Source of the DNA: Laetiporus sulphureus 93-53 | Lineage: Eukaryota; Basidiomycota; Agaricomycetes; Polyporales; Laetiporaceae | Length of the DNA: 64,000 nucleotides | NCBI RefSeq assembly: GCF_001632365.1 | Contig: NW_024468553.1 | Span: 153,046 to 217,045 of the forward strand | Reading direction: 5' to 3' | In this document: positions 57,027 to 64,000 of the stretch, in pieces | Numbering within the stretch: position 1 is the stretch's first letter | How the letters are laid out: every line of letters begins with the position of its first letter | Translations under genes and position numbers: made by a program | Notes under the pieces: model-generated | Seen by the model: the letters and a program-made list of their open reading frames with translations, nothing else | Databases searched by the model: none | What the model was told of the DNA's origin: nothing

Positions 57027-58974
57027 GGCTGTACTTCGCAACTACCATCGTTATCAGCCTTTTTATCATCATTCGTAGGCGATTATCGCTGGGTCGATAT
57101 ATATGGACACAAAACAATTCGCTGCTTGAAATGCTAGCCTCTCATCCTTATATGTGCGTTACAAACTCTTGGCGAGAAAGCGGGGTTTCAACAACTGCAG
57201 CACGAAGTCCCTCCAAGCTTCTTCATAGCCCTGATATCTGCTCGAGGCGACCCTCGGATGTGTACATGAACCACTTGATATCTAACAGAGGTGCGAGGCT
57301 TCGTGCCACGGCGCTGGGTCAAATCGATGTGGTGCCACAAAGTTCTGACTCTTGCCAAAAACGTCGCATTGGGAAGGGCAATCACACCATCAGTGGCACC
57401 TGCCTAATAAAGCACCTTGCCGCGTGTGCCAACACAAGCCATTGTCGGAGTTGCGCGGCAAGATGTGACTATATATGTGGCGACGTGACGTCGATTTCGG
57501 CAACCTCTCACTTGGAAGTTCTCCGACAGGCTGGCCTTTTGGCCTTTTGGTGAGCTTTGAATTATATATCTAGTTCTAAATGTTTGTGCACACATTGCTA
57601 AGATCCGAAGTGATAATGTCCAAGAACTCGAATTGTTGTACATGATCTACGAGATATATTTTGCTGAATGGGACCAGCCATAGTATCACTCGAGAAGATG
57701 TGTGAATGGACCAACTCTTCCTCGTGAGTGTCCCCGCTCGTTCGCCTCTGTCATCGGTGCTGGCGCCCACTCAGCTGGAGAAGCTCCTCACCATCATGGC
57801 CTGCTCTCCCGACGACCGTGCGTGCCCAGCGCATTCATTCCTGCTCATGCTCTAATTGACACACACCCGCTACAGTCTACAAGGATTTCCCGCACCTGCT
57901 CGCCTGCTTCCTCTCTGTCCTTGCCAGCGCTCCACCCTTGATGCCGTCCCTGCGCCGGAATGTCAACCTACGCGAACCGCAATGAGGACGGGAGCAACTA
58001 CAACGTCCTCTCCCCGACGCTCGGCATGGCCGGCAGTGTGGAAAATTCGCTGAACTCAGTGCCATTAGCAGCGCTCTGTACAAGGCATTCATGCGAACAA
58101 ATGTTTCTCACAATGCGGTTTGATATTCGTCTGAGACTTGATACGATTTATTTTGTCTACCGGGTAAGGTGAGAGTTTCGCGCACAGACAAATGACATGA
58201 GAACACGCGCAGGCTTACCCGTACCACTGCTGATGTCACGGCCACACGAAGCGGGCTGAGTTGTAGCTTCTGCTTACTCATCTCCGTTGAGCCCCGGTTT
58301 CCCTAATAATGTATCAAGCACGGTTGTCTGTGCTGGTGTCAACCTAATGAAGATTGTGGAGATATTATTCCAGGCGCAGCTGATCTTGAAGGAAAGATCT
58401 TAATCGAGCGAATGCGAGCTCAGCGGACTATGACGTAACCCAACCATCCAATCATCCATCATTTTACCAGGTAACGGTCCATCAGTGGGCTGGAGCTGCT
58501 TTGGTAAGAGCGATGCTTCTACCCGAACCTATTCGGAGGAGCTACCATAACATACGGTTTGCCTTGGCAGGCTCGCCAGCCCTCAACAATGTCGTTGCCT
58601 ACCAGCTAATTGCACAGATTACATCGGCTCAAGTCTGGTGGCATGGAGAATCATCCGGAGTTTGGCCATGCGACCCTACAATTCTTTGCAATGAAACCTG
58701 GGTATGCGAACCTAAACCATGGTCAGTGTATGTCGTCCAATTGATCATGCCTAGCTGCTGAATACCTACAGGTACGGCGGGCGTATACCGCGGCGTGTCG
58801 AGGATGCGAGCCGAACCCAGACCACTTCATCTGAGTCCACATGCTGAATCTTGTCCAGAACTTGATTATCATATATATTCTTCAATGTAATGAGCAGTAA
58901 AGTGGATGAGCTCATTTGTTCCACAGACGTTAGGGCCTTTTGGTTGGTTCTACTACCTTGTCAACTATCTCTTT
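57027..58974. other. No gene firmly supported
   Basis: Short plus-strand frames near 57700-58110 (for example YKDFPHLLACFLSVLAS and SSALYKAFMRTNVS) have a protein-like composition, and the second resembles the start of a small mitochondrial subunit. The evidence is too short to name either. 58501-58761 is another unassigned frame. Confidence 0.25.
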
Positions 58975-59470
58975 TTTGCAGCTCTACGGTTCCCTTGAAC
59001 ATGTTACCATACTTGGCACGATCTACCGCTCCATCAATCAGATGCTAGTGAATGAGGAGTGACTGCTCAAGCTGTTCAATGAACTGACCGATGTCAAGGA
59101 CAAGCACAACGCGCCGCTTCTCATCGTGGCTAATGGCGAGATTGAATTCGGTCGGTGGTTGCTTTTCGTATCGTCAACAGCGATGATCATTGATGTCATC
59201 TGCTACTCACCATAGATAATCAGCTTCTCGTATGACGGGCATACACCTGCACTCAGTGATGTATCGTTCAAGGTTCCGAAGGGCTCATCTGTTGCGCTTG
59301 TGGGCGAGTCGGGTGCGGGGCAGGTCAACGATCCTGCGCTTGATGCATCGGATCTACGACTTGCAAGACAACGGATGCCGTATTCTGATTGATGGGCAGG
59401 ATGAAGATGGTTATCATGCGTCATTTCCGCAGCCTCCGACGCGCGCAGACGTGTGCGTTCAAGTTATTCA
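58975..59470 (+). pseudogene. ABC half-transporter remnant
   Basis: LYGSLEHVTILGTIYRSINQMLVNEE, a TGA, then LLKLFNELTDVKDKHNAP and VANGEIEF, an intron and FSYDGHTPALSDVSFKVPKGSSVALVGESGAG. Next, in another frame, comes STILRLMHRIYDL with ILIDGQD. This is the junction of the last membrane helix and the nucleotide-binding domain of a fungal half-size ABC exporter. The frame breaks inside Walker A, and the sequence after GQD is unrelated. The rest of the transporter is missing. Confidence 0.75.
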
Positions 59471-59625
59471 GGGAGAACGCATCACAGCCGATGATCGTTG
59501 TGTAAGAGACTGTCACGTTACACTCATTGTGCACCCGTTATCATATCCTGTCTACTGTAGGGCTAGTGGTTGTGTGACAAGACAGCTGTCTCTGCTCCGG
59601 TCTGCGTATCCGAGTTGTCACCAGT

Positions 59626-60478
59626 TCAAAAACAGACTGCGTGTGAGGGAGCCTCTACAACTAATACTTCAGGCTCGATATGCCGGTCTGCAGTCTTCCG
59701 TGTCACCCAGTTTGGATTCCCAGATCTCCCAAGAATAAGAACCATATGCTTAAGCATAGGATGCTTCTGCTGCATTGCATTGGCAACCATCTGCCAAGCC
59801 TGCTGGGCATCAACGATCCAGATTTGGACGCAAACTGGTCTTGCATCATTTTCACTCTCTATGCGATGAATGAAAAGAGTACCAGGCTTGAGGACAGTCC
59901 CAGGGCGAATGCGATTCGGAAAAGAGATAGGCTTGTTACCAACGCTGGAGAACCAAATGATGTGACCGCGATTTCCCCTGATTTTGCGTTTAGCGGGATC
60001 CAAGTACTATGTCGAGAAGCAATTATCACTTATTAAGCGAATGCGGATGCTACACCATCGCATACCTCAGGATCTGGACCCGGCCTTGGCCTGAGGTCTG
60101 TGACGATACTAGTATGAGATCACTTGATCACTTTCAAATGAAAGCTAAAAGACAAACCCCCATAGCATGGATAGGGATCTGGACGGTCTTGCGAGCTCGG
60201 GGCATGGCATTGGTCTGCGAATGCTCTGTGTTGGTAAATAAAATGTCTGCCTTGCGCGATCGGAAGCAAACCCGTACCAGCGGTATGTTATAATCGGCCC
60301 TCGTGAACTCTCTCTGTAACATTGAAAGCTTCAGCTTTCGTCGAGGCGTTTGATTGTGGTTGGTGGCGGGTAGTTCACATTGGATAGGACGAGAATCATC
60401 CGCCGCTCCTGTTCGGAAATGGACAAGCCATTCGGCTAAATCGAGTTTAGGTGCGACTGTCTCGGCCGGCAAAGCCAT
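59626..60478 (-). CDS. Hypothetical protein, probably two exons
   Basis: ATG at 60478 starts MALPAETVAPKLDLAEWLVHFRTGAAD; a second open segment (59626-60003) reads KRKIRGNRGHIIWFSSVGNKPISFPNRIRPGTVLKPG, then FIHRIESENDARPVCVQIWIVDAQQAWQMV. Both look coding, with balanced composition. The link between them (60004-60133) contains stops, so an intron or lesions separate them. No family was recognised. Confidence 0.35.
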
Positions 60479-61015
60479 ACGAGTGACGCTTCAAAATTGC
60501 CAGGATGAGTTACAGAAAGAGGTCAGTGTATCGCTTTCCGGCCTAGGTGCCGAGACATATATAGTGATGCCGTAGGTTTGCTTTTTTAAGCAGACAATAA
60601 GTCGCTATGCATTGTGTACATCGCGATCGTGCATCACGGACCGGCTCCGTATCCTTGTTCTGTGGACCTGTACAGCCTGACGTACGAGGTCTATTGCTTG
60701 TATAGTATCACATGACTCAGAATGCTTCTCCACGTCCGACCTGCACGCGGCCCACGTCCCTGCCGGCTGACCCCCGCAGAAGCGGCCTCACCACCCCAAT
60801 TCCCCACACTGAAGTCGGGTATGAGTGCATTGGCGAGATGGGTGCACAGCATTCTCTGTAAGTGCGATGTCCAAGAACCCACGTGGAGCCCTGCAATGGT
60901 GGTATCAAGAACAACAACTCACTGCGATTCCACGACTCCTAGCGATATTTACGTAGCTATAAACATCATCATTACAAGGAAATCGAGGCCGAAGTACAAC
61001 AGTGCATCCATAGTA
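60479..61015. other. Intergenic, nothing recognised
   Basis: Overlapping short frames on both strands near 60691-61048 carry no domain signature. Confidence 0.3.
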
Positions 61016-62837
61016 CTACAGGAAGATATAACCATCTCGGATGGCTGATGTCTTGCTGTCCTGCAAGATTATGACCAGATCCACAACATAAGCGATGACG
61101 GCCAAGAGCACCACTCCTGCGAAGATGTGCAGTGTAGAAATTGAATTGAACATATCCTCAGCACGATTGTAAGTTAGATGAATCGAAATTAGCGCATTCG
61201 CAGCATCCCTGCTGCATAATCTTACCGCAGAATTCTTCACGTAAAATTATCTGCAACGCACCAGTTCTTGGGCCCTTGGATATTCAAGGCCATGAAAATG
61301 ACTTGGTAGCACTTCTTGGATACAAGTCGGTAAACCGCCTGTCGCATACGCTTTCGATATGATGAACAAGTAAAAGTCGTAACGATCTTACTAGAAGCCA
61401 GGAAGAAAGGCTTGTAGCTGACACACTAGGCTGTCCTTGACGATCCCTACACAAAGAGAGATGGTGCTAAACACAAACGTGATCAGTAGGACCTTCATTA
61501 CGAATTGAATCATGAATCACCTCATGGTCCCGTTTATCAGCATGCGCATCCCAGTCTCCACGGGCACGACTAGCATCAGCCTGTGCTGCTTCATGCGATG
61601 TGACGGGATGAACAACCGGAGAATGCTGAACGATACGAGCTGATTCTTCCCCCTCCTGATCGCCTGGCGAGATGTTGGTGAGCAGCTGACGGTCAGAAGT
61701 GAGGATGTCAACAGGAGGGCAAGACGCAAGCACACGCACCAGTGTTGACGTCGCATCGAATTCTCGAGTTCCCACAGCACGATCAATGAAGTTGCCTGCA
61801 AGTAACTCGAGGTTTCGTCCAATAGTGACGTACTGTTCTATAAGATCCGTGAGTTGAGCCATGTTGATAACAGTGGCTTGATCCTTCAATAGCCGACTAG
61901 AACTGGATGGAACACTGGAGGGGTAAAGGCACCCGGTACAGTCACCAAGCTGCAATCTAGCTTGGCGAATAAGGTGATCTAGTCTCTCCATCGCCGATTC
62001 ATCTGAAGGATCATCGTTACACTCTTCTTTCGCTCCTGTGCAGCCGACGCACCATAAGCGTGTTTGAGTACCGTCAGGATTGAGTTCATTGTCATCTCCA
62101 GCTCACCCACCCGTTCACCTAAAACTTCTGATGCGTTAGACATGGAGTCAATGTCTGCTTGTTGTCGGGCCTAGAGACCTGTAAGTGAATTAAATGAAGT
62201 GATCGGTCGCGGATTAGCATACTAGGTTTCTCTCAAACCCGTTCAAATGTCGTCTCACAGCGTGATGACGACCGTCTACTTCTTCTTCATGTTCGTTCAT
62301 GCTCTGCGTGATATCATAGACTGCACAGTCTAGATCTGATATTGCGGCATCCATATTTTCTAGTCTTTTCTGGATGACACGCTCGTAGTCTGCCCGCAAT
62401 ATTAAGAGCGGCAGCGTAGACCAAAAGTGAGATCGTCACATACTTGAATGAGTAATGGATGATGCCCCATCCTCTCCGCATTTGCCACCGATTGCCAAGT
62501 CTTCACCATTCGTGTCGGCTGGGAGGTCAACCAGGCCTTTCAAAGAATCCTCCTCCGACTGCCATCTCACGAGAAGTAGCTGTAGCACATGAGCTGCATC
62601 ATATAGAGTGTCGCCATTAGCTGGTAAGAGTTCATCCAACACACTAGCTATCGTCTCTGCATGCAAGGAACCCGAGGAGTGCTCCGTCACACTGGTCAAA
62701 AGCGCTCGAATCTCGCTAGAAGGTAAACGAAGGCTTCCAGAGTTTGCGGTAACGGTTGGCCCAAGAGTTGTCGAGAAAAGCTCCTCGAGCTTAGCCAGCA
62801 AACGATTTTCGTTGAGGTGGGCTGTGGTTGGTGACAT
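61016..62837 (-). CDS. Coiled-coil protein with C-terminal membrane anchor, uncharacterised
   Basis: ATG at 62837 (MSPTTAHLNENRLLAKLEELFSTTLG) begins a helical N-terminal part (IRALLTSV, ETIASVLDELLPANGDTLYDAAHVLQLLLVRW). Further exons encode YERVIQKRLENMDAAISDLDCAVYDITQSMNEHEEEV, IDSMSNASEVLGERVGELEMTMNSIL and MAQLTDLIEQYVTIGRNLELLAGNF. The last exon (from about 61240) has LHIFAGVVLLAVIAYVVDLVIIL, a probable membrane span. Introns of about 50-60 bp separate them, but borders were not all fixed. The protein looks like a membrane-anchored coiled-coil factor. Several segments (61467-61991) show stops in a strict reading, so lesions are possible. Confidence 0.45.
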
Positions 62838-62867
62838 TGTGGGGGGACAGTAGCAACGAACCGTTCT

Positions 62868-63300
62868 CTACGTAGAACTCCACATCGCTCGGACCGTCAA
62901 TCTCGCCAGAGTCGGACTTCCTCCGAAGCAGCACCCTAGCGCCTTGCTCCTCCCTTACAGCAAGCTCGATGACAAGGCCCTCCTCAAATTACTCAAGGTC
63001 GACCGCGTACGTCTCCTTCATTCCTCGCCACTCATACATTGACTTGCGTAGCCGCCGCGTCTACCGTTGAACTGCGTCCCGGGACCGACGACGCTCTACT
63101 CGGGCTGGGTGCGCATGTCGTCTCGTACGGCGCGATAAGCAAGCAGCCGCCGATGCCTTCGACTGGCGCGCTCGTCCGGAAGGGGTCAAGGCCGAGGGAT
63201 ACTTCATGAGCTAGTGGGACAAGGACCATGGGCGGGAGGCGCGGGAGAGTCTATTCAAGGAGTTGATAAGGCCGAAGTTGAGTCTGCTGGTCTGTCACTT
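62868..63300 (+). pseudogene. Mitochondrial enoyl reductase (MECR/Etr1-like) remnant
   Basis: LNCVPGPTT, GLGAHVVSYGAISKQPPMPSTGALV and DKDHGREARESLFKELIR match the C-terminal half of trans-2-enoyl-CoA/ACP reductases of mitochondrial fatty-acid synthesis. The blocks are in order but in three frames, with a TAG inside GYFMS-W. The cofactor-binding N-terminal half is missing. Resemblance is clear for the AHVVSYGAISKQP block and weaker elsewhere. Confidence 0.6.
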
Positions 63301-64000
63301 GAGTTGGCAGGACGGTGTGTGGAGACTGATATGGATGTGGATAGTTGAAGGAACCTGCGCATGAGGACGTGGTGATACCGAGGACAATGAGCCGCGATGA
63401 GGCAAGAGAGAGTGAGGGAGGTTATGAGACGCATTGCAGAGGAGAGCTATGGAAGGAAGGTGCCGTGATCCTGACGTGATCGTCGGTGTCGATGCTGTAA
63501 GGTCCCGTTCCATCCATCCATAATTGCGATCTTCACTGACGATTGCGCCTAGGTGTATGACCGGGGTCACTCGCTCCGCTTGTCCGCACGCTACCAACGG
63601 CGCTTGAAAGCGGAAAATCGATTGGAAGTGGTGATGCTGTGGCTTACATCGCGTTGACCGTGAGGAATGAAGAGACTCGAGCGCTCCTTCTGGAGACAGC
63701 TGGTATGTATAGCAGGTTTGTCTCTGCGCCGTGCTCATCATTGGTTGCGAGTAGAACAGTCATTAGAGGTTGTCGGACATCAGACGATGTTAGAGCAAGA
63801 AAAGGAGGGATTGTGTTACCGCCGCCCAGGCAATTACGACGGTGAGTAGCTCCAATACCATCGGATATGCTCTTTCACCTAGCGTTCTCTTTATATTCTA
63901 CTCAGAAATGAACTCTAGGATGTCTAAAAGCGAGGCTGCCGATATTGTTAACATCGTCAAAACAATAAGTTAGTACTCGACGTTTACGTGTCGTAATGCA
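63301..64000. other. Unassigned end of window
   Basis: Open frames at 63295-63741 (minus) and 63639-63849 (plus) overlap. Neither has a recognisable domain. A partial gene may continue beyond 64000. Confidence 0.25.

Noticed and set aside
57960..58172. Segment resembling a small mitochondrial complex III subunit (YKAFMRTNVS)
   Set aside because: Only about ten residues agree by eye, and the frame then ends. That is too little to support a call.

Overview
The window looks like nuclear DNA of a filamentous basidiomycete (Agaricomycetes). Genes lie on both strands and are split by introns of about 40-70 bp with GT..AG ends. The recognisable proteins have Agaricomycete-type architectures: BTB, F-box, caspase-like, an SREBP-like factor, CTU2, cyanase, and lineage-specific uncharacterised families. 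No operons, rRNA, tRNA or CRISPR were recognised. A run of N at 35200-35824 is an assembly gap.

Layout. 1-26 kb is gene-rich: aldehyde dehydrogenase (1-1768, 5' partial), BTB protein (2550-3768), RhoGAP protein (3911-6697, minus), class-V aminotransferase-like protein (8163-9703, minus), RNase III-like/dsRBD protein with a long repeat tail (9763-12373), caspase-like protein (14955-15932, minus), two small proteins (17.5-18.1 kb), prenylcysteine oxidase (18650-20645), a membrane protein (21043-21700, minus), a mushroom-specific family member (22960-23852) and an FKBP (24260-25858). 26.9-32.1 kb (minus) holds one or two genes of a large uncharacterised family with internal repeats.

33-44.2 kb is a zone of decayed gene copies: CCT5, a proteasome beta subunit with a Tc1/mariner element in one intron, a DUF5572-like gene, a ThuA fragment and CTU2. 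CTU2 sits between two inverted truncated cyanase copies. A largely intact acidic-tailed gene lies at 38.64-39.5 kb. From 44.2 kb come an F-box gene (minus), a membrane/coiled-coil gene, a series of covarying hairpins (49.9-50.6 kb), simple and tandem repeats, and an SREBP-like gene (52.57-54.5 kb). A D-amino-acid oxidase is split into two opposite-strand pieces around a MITE and a GMC oxidoreductase remnant. An ABC-transporter remnant, a coiled-coil membrane protein gene and an enoyl reductase remnant follow.

Two kinds of lesion recur. Many otherwise good genes carry one-base frame changes, which may be assembly errors or real decay. In-frame TGA codons repeatedly sit where arginine (CGA) would be expected, which points to C-to-T decay in part of the window. 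Exon limits were read by eye and are approximate.
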